Assembly: GCA_949987565.1 (NCBI GenBank)
Contig: OX465115.1
Location: 9,783,055 to 9,847,054 of the forward strand
Source: Luidia sarsii
Lineage: Eukaryota; Echinodermata; Asteroidea; Paxillosida; Luidiidae
Direction: 5' to 3'
DNA: 64,000 nt
A program made the position numbers and the translations under genes. Shown here one piece after another: positions 49,001-58,756 of this stretch. The notes below the pieces were generated by a model. That model was not told the DNA's origin. It saw nothing but the letters and a program-made list of their open reading frames with translations, and did not search any database. Position 1 is the stretch's first letter. Each line of letters opens with the position of its first letter.

Positions 49001-51952
49001 ATTGAAAAGCAAAAAATGAAGCTCACAGGGGCACTTAAGTAAAAGGCTTTGTCAGACTGAATATTACCAATCCTGAAGACAGCGGTAGCCTATGTATCCT
49101 GACATGCCACACAAAGGGCTTGAAGTTCTGAAGCAAGAGATGTCGTACATGCCAACAAAGCAACAGGCGAAGGCAGATAATCTGTAAGAGGACAACTGCC
49201 ATTGAGGTCTACCCTGATACTTACCATCTGTGTCAAACTCCAAGTCAATGCCTGTGCCTGGGGCGACTGAATCCACCAACTGCACCTGTGAGTCTTCTGC
49301 ATTTGGAATCAAAACACATTTCTTGTAAACTGACTGAAAATCACAAGCTGTTGGCCATGTCAAGCATACATGTGTGCAAGTTGGTTGTTTTATGCATTTA
49401 ACTGATTATTTAGAAACAAACCTACTTTTGAATATGTCAGCATGTTTCTACATCTATGGGTAAGCATGTGGGCACATTTCAAGGTCAACATCGAGCTCAA
49501 CTTGGAGTAAAGGACTGTATGCGTATGAAGTCACATCTGACATCAGTATGAATTTAATTAAAAATCCAGTGAGCAAAATATTGATAGGATTGTGCTAAGA
49601 AAAGGGAACATGGATACTGACTGTCTGGTTCAGCTCGGAGTCCCAGTTGTACAACATGCTGCAGTCTATTGGAGGGTGGGCAGTCTGGAAATGCATACAC
49701 AGACTTGCTGAGTTGGCTAGCAATTTCATGGTATCCATCATGCAGCATTTGACTGGAAGAAAATCAGCAATGCCAGAATGTAACAGCCAATGGTCTGATG
49801 TATCCTTTATACTTGCATGCTTGTTAATAACTTAATATGGTCCAGGAAAATATTGATGTGTACCTTGTGGATACTAGGCCCTGAACCAATTTGTTACAAG
49901 CAGCTTTAAATCCCACAATTACTACCCTTCCCATTGTTATCACAGTTTCTTATTTATATGGATGAACTGGAAATAAAATACGAATGAATGAATTATTTTT
50001 GTGTTGATTGTAAGAATCTGCACACTGACATAAACATAAAACAATCCAGGTAGTTATTAGTAATTGTAGTATATTTCACAGACTGTGCCAAACGCTGTCA
50101 GCAGTCAGCACCCTGAGACTGAGAGTGATACTTTTGTCAAAATTTTAATAATGACTATACATACATACATGTACATGTACATGATATGAAGCTGGGCCAT
50201 TGGTCTAGACTTAACTTGTGCGCAGTCTGAGCTTTACATTCTTGTTTAAAGCCCCTACACAACATTGGTCGAGGTCAAAGAATAGCATCCATACATTGTC
50301 TGATCCAACATATGCATGAAATAGCACACCTGTGAAAATTTCAGCTCAATCCGCCAACCGAGTCTCGAGAAAATCGTGAAAACAGCTTCTTTTGTTTCGC
50401 GAAAATGCAGGTCATTCAACGCCGTATTGTTTCAAAAGATAGTTAAGATCTCCGTGAGACGTAAACGATTTCTTTTACTCATTTCTCCCAAAATACAACA
50501 TTTTAAGCAGAAATTTTTCAGTGAGAGGTTTTTACTATAACCATCTTCAAACTGTATAAGTTTCATGTAAATCTGTGAACATTTCTGTTTTTCTTGCTTA
50601 CCAATGTTGTGTAGGGGCTTTAAGTCGGACCCTCGTTCAAAGCTCAGTGGGGCTACTGTAACACTACTTTAAATTTAGGAAGTAGCTATTGTTACAGCAG
50701 CCGTAACGCAACTTCCATTTCTATAGTTACGGCACTGCAACTGCGCAAGCGCAAGGACACATGCCAGATCGAACCACGAAACTAGTGCTTCTGGCCCGCC
50801 GTCCCAACGTGTACACTGACTTTGGAAGCGCGATGTTAGCTGGCGACGCTGCCATCCGGCCGGACCGGCCGTCGTGCTTGATCTTGATTTGTTGCATTTG
50901 CATGATACATTCGTCATTATTTATTGCCACTTTTTGATTAAAGAAAATTACAACGTTGATTTATAGGTATAATAGTTTTATCATTTGCATAGTGATCTTT
51001 TAAACCTCCTTAAAATCGAATGACTTCTCGTATTTTCTGCACGCACGCGAAGTCAGTACATGTACAGTACAGCTGCATCGCTGACGACTTTGTTAGGGAC
51101 CCGTTTTTTTGCCGATCTCAAAATACCACAATTAACAAGCAGGCTTGCTTTCTACATAGTGTTACATGTAGCTACTGTTTCTTACTGTGTTAGGGTTAAT
51201 TACTTGATAATTTTAATTAATTGAGATCAAGTACTGAAGTACTGAAGTACAATTCCAATATTTTATTAGATGTGAATTTCTGTCCCATGGGACTTTCCTT
51301 TGCATTTTTGGTTTGTGTGATAAGCAACAACATGAGTTTCCAACGCACAGATATACTTATTACTTAATATTTAACCCAGAAATATGATGTTTACTTTTTA
51401 ACTTTTCTCTAACCCAGCAATGCAATGTGAATTGTGATGATCGGAGAATGGGATTCTTGGGCGGTAAAACTTGGAGAGTTGGACTTGGAGTTGCAGTTGG
51501 GCATTGATCTGATGATTATTTTTATTTTCTGTACAAAACCGCCAAACAAAAATCAGTTAAGATGAAAATATACCAGAGTAGATCTAGCCTATACATTTTT
51601 CTTCACGGCCAAACTGATTTCAATTCAGATTTACGATCGGCTTTGTTAAAACTAGTCGGAAAATACAAAAAACCCAAACGCTACATCACAGCACATGATG
51701 TACAGACTACAGTTTATGTACAACATTACAATACTGTATATACTTGTAGTTGTACACTGTACATTGCATGCGTGTACGTGAGCGCCCTCTACAGTTCAAA
51801 TCAGACCCCATTACAGCTGCACACTCATCGTATCCTCGTAGGTGAACACACCAGCGCGTGAAGAATGAGTCTTACTCATGATTAATACTTTACCTGATCA
51901 TTAATCTGTACATCAGGTCGCGCTCTCGAACCGTAAGTGTTCCCGTCGTCAT
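37098..51952 (-). CDS. CSTF1: Cleavage stimulation factor subunit 1 (CstF-50), complete, 12 coding exons
   Basis: This is the WD40 subunit of the CstF complex, which binds the GU-rich element downstream of the poly(A) site during nuclear mRNA 3'-end cleavage. Exons in transcript order: 51952-51894, 49752-49622, 49296-49225, 48371-48291, 46654-46614, 45827-45720, 42497-42299, 41051-40972, 39907-39752, 39028-38887, 38053-37973, 37210-37098 (TGA). The sum is 1263 nt, 420 residues; the human protein is 431. Exon 1 reads [19 protein letters not shown] across the first junction, matching the N-terminal homodimerisation domain of CstF-50. The hallmark [12 protein letters not shown] lies near residue 75. 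WD-type blades run from about residue 93 to the end, with [41 protein letters not shown] and DDFRARFWY all matching the family. Introns hold a 29 bp minisatellite, a 12 bp array and a TTAA element. No lesion is seen. Confidence 0.97.
38640..38850 (+). mobile_element. Probable relic of the TTAA element
   Basis: This is a weak match to the family interior ('CATTGGGCTGT', 'GCAGTGCACTATC', 'CCATAGTCCACA'). No ends can be defined. It lies in a CSTF1 intron between exons 11 and 10. Confidence 0.35.
39195..39315 (-). repeat. Short repeat with CTGATGA core
   Basis: On the minus strand it reads CCTGATGACAGGCAGAG, then after about 14 bp CTGCCCAAAATTTGAG and TTACCGGCTC. GGCAG and CTGCC can pair. Related copies are at 40011-40090 and 58757-58840. 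It lies in the CSTF1 intron between exons 10 and 9. Confidence 0.55.
39662..39745 (+). repeat. GAAAC-family short repeat, truncated
   Basis: It has an internally shortened first half, then GAAACGTTGGGCCCTCTAAA and the family's AT-rich part. It ends within 10 bp of the CSTF1 exon 9 donor side. Confidence 0.5.
40011..40090 (-). repeat. Short repeat with CTGAGGA core
   Basis: The minus strand reads GTTCTGAGGATAGTCAAAG and, downstream, GCCCAAAATGTTGAG. It aligns with the copies at 39195 and 58757. Confidence 0.5.
41140..41262 (-). repeat. GAAAC-family short repeat, nearly complete
   Basis: The minus strand carries TTTGAGAAAGGTACTGCTAG, GATCGAAACGTCAGGCCC and the tail GTCAATAAGCAGTTTGCAAC, ending in TTTTTGTATATCACC. 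It is one of the two best copies for building a consensus; the other is at 46040. Confidence 0.75.
41860..42075 (+). mobile_element. Relic of the right half of the TTAA element
   Basis: It contains the family's CATGTGGCAACTT, GAAAAGAGTCT, GGACAATAGTGGTG and terminal AAGTGATTCAA parts in the right order with many changes. It lies in a CSTF1 intron between exons 8 and 7. Confidence 0.6.
42566..45154. repeat. 29 bp minisatellite, about 89 copies, in a CSTF1 intron
   Basis: The unit includes CACCAAGCACCAGGACCC followed by AGTATAGCC. On the CSTF1 (minus) strand the unit is G/T-rich and has no stop in any frame. Because 29 is not a multiple of 3, each frame stays open and repeats a 29-residue peptide, so the several 350-440 codon frames here are artefacts. 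The array starts 69 bp upstream (in transcript terms) of the acceptor of CSTF1 exon 7. Confidence 0.98.
45460..45577 (+). repeat. tRNA-like relic with a 20 bp box B unit in four tandem copies
   Basis: GGGTTTGAATCCTGCCAAAG is repeated four times (one copy 1-2 bases short) from about 45501. GGTTTGAATCC is one base from a perfect box B. The sequence before it (CAGTTGTTAAGATG) resembles the D-arm of the tRNA-like sequence at 7654-7735. Confidence 0.6.
46040..46155 (+). repeat. GAAAC-family short repeat, complete
   Basis: It has all parts: CTGCCTTTGAGAAAAGTCCT, GCTAGAATCGAAATGTCAGG, then GTCAGTAAGCAGTTTGCAAC and TTTTTGTATATCAC. It lies in the CSTF1 intron between exons 6 and 5. Confidence 0.75.
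46420..46550. repeat. GAAAC-family repeat, inverted pair
   Basis: A minus-orientation copy (GATATACAAAAGTGTTGCAA to GGGCCTGGAGTGTCGATG) meets a plus copy beginning CCTTTGAGAAAGGTCCTGCT near 46517. This is the same head-to-head arrangement as at 18530-18790. Confidence 0.6.
48017..48240. repeat. 12 bp array of CTGGCTAGCTGA, about 18 copies
   Basis: Each unit carries the palindrome GCTAGC, or AGCTAGCT in phase, with few variants (GATTAG, GTCTGG). On the transcript strand it lies about 50 bp past the donor of CSTF1 exon 4. The Ser/Gln/Ala open frame it creates is an artefact. Confidence 0.95.
50246..50623 (+). mobile_element. 378 bp TTAA-flanked MITE in CSTF1 intron 1
   Basis: It starts TTAA-AGCCCCTACACAACATTG and ends with the inverse, CAATGTTGTGTAGGGGCT-TTAA. 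The tips are perfect inverted repeats of at least 19 bp after the TTAA. It has no coding capacity. A second copy lies inverted at 55326-55701. Confidence 0.92.
50640..50940. other. CpG-rich patch in CSTF1 intron 1
   Basis: This 300 bp patch is more CpG-rich than its surroundings and sits next to the MITE. An open minus frame containing [20 protein letters not shown] is present but has no recognised match. It could be a regulatory patch or the remains of an insertion. CSTF1 coding exon 1 is at 51894-51952, not here. Confidence 0.3.
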
Positions 51953-52076
51953 TGTGTAAAGTTTAAGACCAAAATTATAGAGAAAACACGGGATAAGTAG
52001 GACACTTTTACTGTCACGTTGACGCACGTACAGTTGTGTACATTAATAATGGTCTAGACTGGCGCAGTTGGTGGCT

Positions 52077-52325
52077 ATGATAGCCATCCGTCGGATGCGC
52101 TTAGTGCATGGACACAAGACTTTGACGATCTCGTACCCAGGACAGGCTCCCAAATTTGTAACCGTATTTAAGCGATTGATGGAGAGATGGAGGCTTACTT
52201 TGAGAACGATTACTCCTTGCTGCACATGGCCTTTGCTTTTGCCTTTGGTCAAAACAAAACAGGAATTTGTTTTATTCGTAGTAATAATATTTGATAGTTC
52301 TGAAAATCCGTTCTGTATGCAGTAA
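52077..52325 (+). other. Unassigned short open frame in the divergent promoter
   Basis: This is an ATG-initiated frame of about 82 codons beginning MIAIRRMRLVHGHKTL and containing YPGQAPKFVTVFKRLMERW. The first 45 codons look protein-like and have more CpG than the surroundings; the rest is low quality. I recognise no family. It could be 5'UTR of AURKAIP1, a coding exon of an unidentified transcript, or chance. Confidence 0.15.
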
Positions 52326-52440
52326 AACTAAATGTAAATGTATACAAAAATTACTTGATTAATTTTTTGGGAAAATCAAACAAATAAAGGAAAAACTTAC
52401 TGTTAACAAATTGAAAAAAATGGCAAAGGAAATTTTGATT

Positions 52441-52645
52441 AGTTGACTGGCTTGGGACTTGGAACCCAAGACTAGAGGCAAGACCTCTGGTTTTGCGTAC
52501 CACCAGTCTTACTATCTGAGTAATCCATAGTCATAGTCAACTAGTCTTTGCCAGGGTGGGGGCGCCAGGCAGAAGCATTCGACCATTAAGTTTTTAACTG
52601 ATGAGTGATATATCTTTAGGGATCACGCCCCGCTTTCATTCCTAA
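52441..52645 (-). repeat. tRNA-derived SINE, second copy
   Basis: The minus strand has a degraded box A (GGATTACTCAGATAGTAAGA) and a box B-like GGGTTCCAAGTCCC, preceded by the non-tRNA part with GGGGCGTGATCCC and CTGGCGCCCCCACC. It is the same family as 33345-33540 and lies in the CSTF1/AURKAIP1 intergenic region. Confidence 0.6.
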
Positions 52646-53000
52646 TTCAGATGCAAACAACCTTTGAACCAATTAAACTTATTTTTGGCAATTGTTGTAA
52701 ATCTGGCTAAAGCAAAATTGTTTAAAAGTTCCCAGTCAATTTTAGCTCAGATGGTGAAAAAAAATAATGAAAAAAACTCATTAGTGCACAAACTACAAAG
52801 AAAAAACAAGTTGATTGTCATGTTTTTAGTACATGTACATGCAAGAAAACCATCATAGTTATGAAAATAACTAATGATTAATTTCACAATATTAGTACTT
52901 GAGATGTCATGTGAGTTGGGAATTGTGTTATTGCCTATTGGGTGTGGACACTTCTTCTGTGTTCTATTAAATTCGACCTGATTATCTCAACAGGTGAACG

Positions 53001-54155
53001 ATGGCAGTGTCTGTGCTCTGTCAACCACTGTCCATTGCCAGCAAGACTCTCAGGCAGGCCCTATTGTCCTGGCCTATCACACAAGGTATATAGGACTTGG
53101 CACTTCACAAGCATCATCTCTAGGACTTTCTTCACTTTCTTTCCTTTATTTGTTTCAAATTGTATATGCACATTTTATCCCATCAAAGTGATGAAATGTG
53201 TAATTATGAAAATAAACATCCTCATGAATATAAAAACATCTTTTTATTTACATGTAATAGTTTGAAGCCATTGTTGAATATATGAAAGTTGCCTACAGTT
53301 AACCAAAAATGCCTTCCTGAAATGTCAGGCCCTCTTACTTTGTTTTGGATCTCAAAATGTTGGCTTTCTTTTACTTATATAGGAAATGTGGCAAGATTCA
53401 TGTCTAGTCAGAGAGCTTCATTGATTGGGTCCTATGAGAAGCATGGGGGCGCAAGAACCAATCAGCAGCTGGCTTTCTTCCAAGGTTTGGCCCCGTCAGA
53501 TGCTTCAAGGGAGAGTAAGTACACAGCCTTAAGGAAAGGAAGGAGGTTGAGCCTTCAAACTCCCTCTGATATGCAGCTGGCATTGGAACTAAGATTAACA
53601 CGACTCACACTGACTCCCTTGGAGTCGAGACTTAGTCTGGACTTGATGCTACCTGCCCCTGCTGTGCAACCTACCTTCATCAAAGATCCTTCTCATTATA
53701 CCTCCTTGAGGTTGGGCTGCCCCACTGCAGCCCATCTAGTCCCACTCACTGATCCCATGCCAGAGCAGGAAACTCACCTGCCCAGCCAGGAACGAATCAT
53801 CAGGAAGCAGGCCTCCAATATTCTTCACAAGCGTCGGCGCAAGATGAATCGCCACCAGTACCTCAAGTGGAAGAAGCGCAACAAGTTCAAGCTGCGCATC
53901 CAGAAGCAGCGAAGCCGCAAGAAGAAGCGTCTGCAGTGGGAGCAGCATCTGGACAAGTTCCGCTTCACCGGGCTGAGGCCGGGCGAAGGAGAGGCGTACC
54001 TAGCCAAGCAGAGGGAGAAGAGAGCCATCTACCTCCACTACTTGGGAATCCAGACGGATGAAGAGGAAGCTGATGAGAAGGTGAAGACAGGGAAGGCTGC
54101 GGTGGTAGGAAGGGTGATACCAGAGAGGCCACTGCCTCAGGGGGCTAAGATTTGA
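53001..54155 (+). CDS. AURKAIP1: Mitochondrial small ribosomal subunit protein mS38 (Aurora kinase A-interacting protein 1)
   Basis: mS38 is a very basic component of the mitochondrial small ribosomal subunit; the human protein was first named as an Aurora-A interactor. Coding exons are 53001-53085 and 53383-54155, joined in phase 1, giving 285 residues. The start ATG follows an acceptor at 52993, so a 5'UTR exon must lie upstream. The N-terminus (MAVSVLCQPLSIASKTLRQA) has no acidic residues and suits a mitochondrial presequence. The diagnostic COX24/mS38 motif is near the C-terminus: RRRKMNRHQYLKWKKRNKF, then an Arg/Lys-rich helix and WEQHLDKFRFTGLRPGE, aligned with human KMNRHKYRKLVKRTR and FEKDLRRIWLKAGL. 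It is longer than the human protein (199 residues), both in the poorly conserved middle and in an acidic C-terminal extension after LHYLGIQTDEEE. Its divergent partner is CSTF1. Confidence 0.82.
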
Positions 54156-55325
54156 TGATTGTCCTGGGGTGGTATTCACAAAGCCTTACACTGCATTGTA
54201 ATCAACTTCAGATGGATAGTCGTCATAGTTGTGGTAGGCTGTATGGTTTCTGTGCATCACTTATCTTCTTGTGATAGGTCTTAATTAACTATGAGTGTGG
54301 TGTAATCAACCTCTGGACTCGGCAGTTTTTGGGACTGGATCCTCCCTGTGGGGTGAAAAGCATTTGAAGGTAGTAAATGGCAAACTGAAGGCTTTAGGAT
54401 CAACAGAGTATAAATTATGCTCTTTTGCTTTTATATTCATAAAGAATATCACACAAAACATTGCACCTATCATTTAGTGTTATTCTGCGAGCCACACTTT
54501 CTCCACTCTGAAACAATTCAAGCCTTGATTGATATGATCAAAAGCTTGATGTAAGTCAATATATATAGTATCAAGTGTCAGTGGAAAAAAACACTGGTCA
54601 GCATTTTTCCTGTGAATGCTGTAGTGTTTATGAGCCATAAAGTTGACTTAGTTTAACTATTGCATGTCAATTTGAGACCTGGAATCGTAGATGAAAATCC
54701 ACATGGCCATCAAGCTTGTCACCATTTTGTACCTGACATGACGTTACTGATCATGATGTCAATGCTATACACTGGCTGTGCAGTAGAGTCTTGTCCTGTG
54801 GCCCAATGTTCATTTGGAGCTGAGCGCTGAATCCATATCACTGTTTGCCAACATAATGCTTCTACAAGGATGTCCTTTACATCACAATTATTGTAAGAAA
54901 AGGCTTCAACTTATCTTTGCTGTCCATTGATTCATTTTGTACCAATTGTTTGAGGTGGAACAATAAATTAAAGACATGGTATTGATTGGTTTTATTGGGA
55001 ATTACTTTGTTTTGTATTTCCTCCTCTTTCCCAGTAAGGTATAAACATAAAAAACCCAATTTGTTCTAATTGTAAAAATTAAAAATATTAAGGTATGCTA
55101 AAACTTCATCATTATATAGTGCTGTTGACAAAACTTTAAGAATTTTTCTTTTCAGAAGGAGCCAACCTACTGGTTAGCATTTATTTCCAATTTTAAAAAT
55201 TCAAAATATGAAGGTAAGCCAAAAGCTTCATCAATACTTTGTGCTGTTGTCCAGATATTTTTTGTTTTGTTTTTAGAAGGATCCCAACTTAATTTTTTTC
55301 CAAGGGGCCCTTTTGTGGATGCTAT
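54156..55325. other. AURKAIP1 3' flank
   Basis: This is AT-rich 3'UTR and downstream sequence, with a short diverged direct repeat near 55080-55320 (two blocks of AAAAATTCAAAATAT-like sequence). No gene is seen. Confidence 0.5.
54962..54967 (+). terminator. Candidate poly(A) signal of AURKAIP1
   Basis: AATAAA lies about 810 bp after the stop codon and is the first canonical hexamer I noticed downstream. Confidence 0.35.
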
Positions 55326-55701
55326 TTAAAGCCCCTACACAACATTGGTAAGATCAAAAACAGAAATGTTCACAGATTTACATGAAACTTATACAGTTTG
55401 AAGATGGTTATAGTAGAAACCTCTCACTGAAATATTTCTGCCTAAAATGTTGTATTTTGGGAGAAATGAGTAAAAGAAGTACATGTAGCTTACATCTCGC
55501 GAGATCTAAACTATTTTCCGGAACAGTACGGCGTTGAATGCTGCATTTTCAAGAAACAAATGAAGCGGTTTTCATGATTTTCTCATGACTCGTTGGCGGA
55601 TTGAGCTGAAATTTTCACAGGTGTGCTATTTCATGCATATGTTGGATCCAACGTATGGATGCTATTCTATGACCTCGACAAATGTTATGTAGGGGCTTTA
55701 A
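55326..55701 (-). mobile_element. 376 bp TTAA-flanked MITE, second copy, inverted
   Basis: The same tips as at 50246, TTAA-AGCCCCTACACAACATTG and its inverse (one change, ACATTTG-like), flank an interior that is the reverse complement of the first copy with scattered differences. Confidence 0.9.
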
Positions 55702-56412
55702 GAAAATACATTGACTTGAGAAATCAATACAAATGCCGACGTCCTTGTTTTACTCCAGAGAATACACAGGATTTTTCGGATACTGCAGAAATATAAAAAT
55801 GGAATCGGGTACTCGTATCAAAATGGAATCGGGTACCCTTGACCGGGTTTCGGGTACAACTTCTACAAGTATGCCCGGTTCGTTTGCCCTGCCCCAATAG
55901 CAACAAAGGTCACGACGTGTACAGGTACTTAAAAAAAAAAAGACCACGCCCCCAAAAAGACTTCCTTCAAAAAAGAACCGATAGAGGGCGCTGTGTATTT
56001 TCGTATTGAGGAATATAAGATCGGTGAGTACATGTATAATAATACGAGAGTCCTAGTTCCGGTCACTCCTGGAAAATTGACCTTGAACCTTCTGGGTTTT
56101 TTAACTTTGTCAAATGTAATTGTTGCTAATAATCCCCATGCAAATCCTCCAAATGGCCCCGAATCGTGGCCTGATTGATTGTGCTGAGAGGGAGCGTAAC
56201 ACTAAACCAGTTCCTTTCCCATAGTATACCTATAAAAAGTATAATATTATTCTTTGCATCTAAGGTTTTCACAGGATGAAAATAATGTATTGTTCATTTT
56301 ATCAAAATTGTTCGTATTGATTTTATCGACTCGAATAGTTTGTGTATGTAGAGAAGGGACTCAACGATTCTGAATTAGTATAGGCTTCTATTTCCGTCGT
56401 TAGCATGGGCTC

Positions 56413-56715
56413 TTGGGCATGTGGTGTCATCACAAACTATACTTTACTTGCTACCTTAACCATGTTCATAATATATTTCTTTATGGAAAGCTCCGAAAGT
56501 TGACGTACGTATTTTGGTATGATGGAATAGATTATATAGAGCACGTTTTCTTGTCTTGTAAAATGGTTAAACCTCTTTGGAGTGAAATTGAAAATATTGC
56601 AACATAAAAGTATGGCAAGGCGATCACATTGACAGTGGAGAGTATTCTTTTCGGGGAAGAGGATACACATAAAGACTACCGGTATTCAAGTACCTTAATC
56701 TACATAGGTAAATAA
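56413..56715 (+). pseudogene. Non-LTR retrotransposon relic (C-terminal end of a reverse transcriptase ORF)
   Basis: The frame contains YDGIDYIEHVFLSCKMVKPL followed by W, resembling the Cys/His and 'EHxFxxCxxVxxxW' segment after the polymerase domain of LINE-type ORF2 proteins. A TAA at 56605-56607 interrupts the frame, after which it continues as KYGKAITLTVESILFGEED, also typical of that region. The upstream CxxC is lost. Only about 100 codons remain. Confidence 0.45.
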
Positions 56716-57449
56716 ACAGAGAACCGATTCAAATAATTATGGCCAGTATTCTAATCTTGTCAGTCTTTTTGAACAAAAACTTCGGATCCGTCTTTTGAAG
56801 TAAGATGTCTGCTATTTTGTGACGTGTTAATTAGTTGATACATCATTATTGAGCAGAAGATTAAATGTATATTTTGTAATTTTGATTAAGTATTCATTGA
56901 ATAAAACAGAAAAAAGAAGTATTTTGGGTCCCAACGTTACATTTTTGCGCAAATAATATATGTGATGGGAAAGGGGGTAATGAAATAAAAAAGAAAATAG
57001 CCTAATTATACCACGCAGTTATAATATAATTTCCACACTCAAACCAATCATGTAATACAGATTACAAAAGTCAAAAGATTGGGAAGTGAGAAGTTATGCG
57101 GTGTCAGACCAAGCTTTCAGACCTCCCAGGGCCTCTAGGATCGCCCCGTGTAAATGGGTCTATATAGATCTCTTCAGGCCTCGGTACCGGCCGGCCACCA
57201 AACTTCCTTCCCTGACCCCATCCATAATCATAATTATTATAGGCCGTAGACCCAAGCGCCATGTGAGGGAGGAAACACAGCGGCCCCTAGACCTTGGCCA
57301 CCGAGTCGACCAAAAGCACGAGTCCCTGTACGAAGAAGCAAACCTGGATTACGAGGAAAGTCCCAGCATCACAGCGACTCATCTGGATGCGTCACATGCA
57401 ATGTTGGTGTTTGGTTGAGTTTTATAAACACCTTTATAATACTGTGGGA

Positions 57450-57560
57450 TCGTGAAGAGAAAAAAAAATTGAGTTAAACATCTCCCGGGGATCGAACCTC
57501 AAACCTACAATTTGCTAGCCGAACGTATTTCCACGAGGCAGCTTGAATTACGTAATAACT
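57450..57560 (-). repeat. tRNA-derived retroposon relic
   Basis: The minus strand carries a perfect box B in GAGGTTCGATCCCCGG, preceded by ACGTTCGGCTAGCAAATTG and a weak box A, and followed within 15 bp by a run of nine T (minus strand). No acceptor stem can be drawn, so it is not called as a tRNA gene. Confidence 0.45.
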
Positions 57561-58288
57561 ATAACTATAAGGGGCATGGCCGTTGGTGGCGGGCTCTTGA
57601 AATTCGCTGTGAGCGGGCATAGGGTGCAACACAATGTAGTCTACTTCTATACCATAATGCAAAAAAACAGGTAACTTTTCGGTGATGTTAATGGAAATTG
57701 CTGCTTGAAACATAATCTCTTAGATTCCTTTCATTTATTGTTTCTCTAGCTTAGAGAATGTTTTGCTAATTATAATTAGGCCTATACCTATAATTTTTCC
57801 AAAACTGATGTGCTGCCCGTTTTCGGGTCACATCCCCTCTCCGTAGTAACTTAATCGTGAAGGCCACGAATCTTACGATTTCTTACAAAACCTGAAACAT
57901 TTGACCCCAGGTTGTCTATCGGAATCATACTCAGTTGAGTATCATACATTACAACAGTGAGTTGATCAGCCTCAAAGTCCAAAGACCCCTTGGATAAAAA
58001 GCTGTGACTACACTCTTTACGGTGGGTGCGTCCGACCTATTATATGTTTCGACTAGCTTCCCCGGATCAGCCCCGGTTAACTTAGCTCCCTTTTTTGTTT
58101 GGGGGGGGGGGGCGCCTAAATGAGGCCTAAATGAAATAATACATTTACGTAAGTTTCGGCTCAACATATATACATCATCTGGTGACCCGTGCTTTCACGC
58201 TAGGTGGGTTTTGGTTAACCCCTTGTGAAATAAAACAGACAGCGAGACCTGTGACGGTATATTAATTTTTTTTGGTCACAGATCGATT

Positions 58289-58413
58289 GCACCGGTGGCC
58301 ATCTTTGGGCCCTAGTCTTTATTCCTCTTGGATAGGCAAGAGTGCATTCTTTGTACCTGCATTGTCTCTGAATCCTAATAACGCTAGAAGGCCTCAAAGA
58401 TGGCTTCCGGTGC
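58289..58413. repeat. 125 bp hairpin element
   Basis: GCACCGGTGGCCATCTTTGG at the left is inverted at the right end (CCTCAAAGATGGCTTCCGGT) with 78 bp between. It is a small inverted-repeat element; the target duplication is unclear. Confidence 0.6.
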
Positions 58414-58756
58414 AAACGCTCTATCAGTCACTGTAAAACTGAAATCCGTCAGCGGTAATCAGTAATTGGACCAAATTACAATGCAATGCTTCTCCATGAA
58501 CCCACCCTTTCAGACCCGCTTTCACAAGTCATTATGTCCCGAGATGGTAGCGGGAAGAAGATGCGTGTATTTATAGTACACCGTCTTCTTGGCAAGGTCT
58601 TTATTCGTTCGTTCGTGCGTGTGAATCTGAAGATCAGGCTCGGGCTCAGGCTTCATCTCCGTCTGACAAAAGCTGAAAGTACGGGTTTTGTTTTATTGCT
58701 GAATAGGCCTAATGTATTGAATTTTTGTTGCCTTGTAATTGTAAGTGTACAGATGT

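Larger units (their letters stand above)
51953..53000. promoter_or_regulatory. Shared intergenic region between divergent CSTF1 and AURKAIP1
   Basis: The start codons of CSTF1 (minus, 51952) and AURKAIP1 (plus, 53001) are 1048 bp apart with 5' ends facing. AURKAIP1 needs a 5'UTR exon ending before the acceptor at 52993, so its transcription start is probably within the CpG-containing stretch at about 51900-52150. That makes a short bidirectional promoter likely. No TATA box or initiator can be called with confidence. The right half is occupied by a SINE relic (52441-52645). Confidence 0.5.

Noticed and set aside
50675..50930. Possible CSTF1 first exon in the CpG-rich patch
   Set aside because: The real N-terminal exon, [20 protein letters not shown], is at 51894-51952 with correct phase; the patch frame has no CstF-50 similarity.
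57086..57418. 111 codon plus frame with an Ile run
   Set aside because: It has no in-frame ATG near its start, no recognised domain and no clear splice sites. It is CpG-rich but unsupported.
57474..57560. tRNA gene
   Set aside because: Box B is present, but there is no acceptor stem and no proper D arm.
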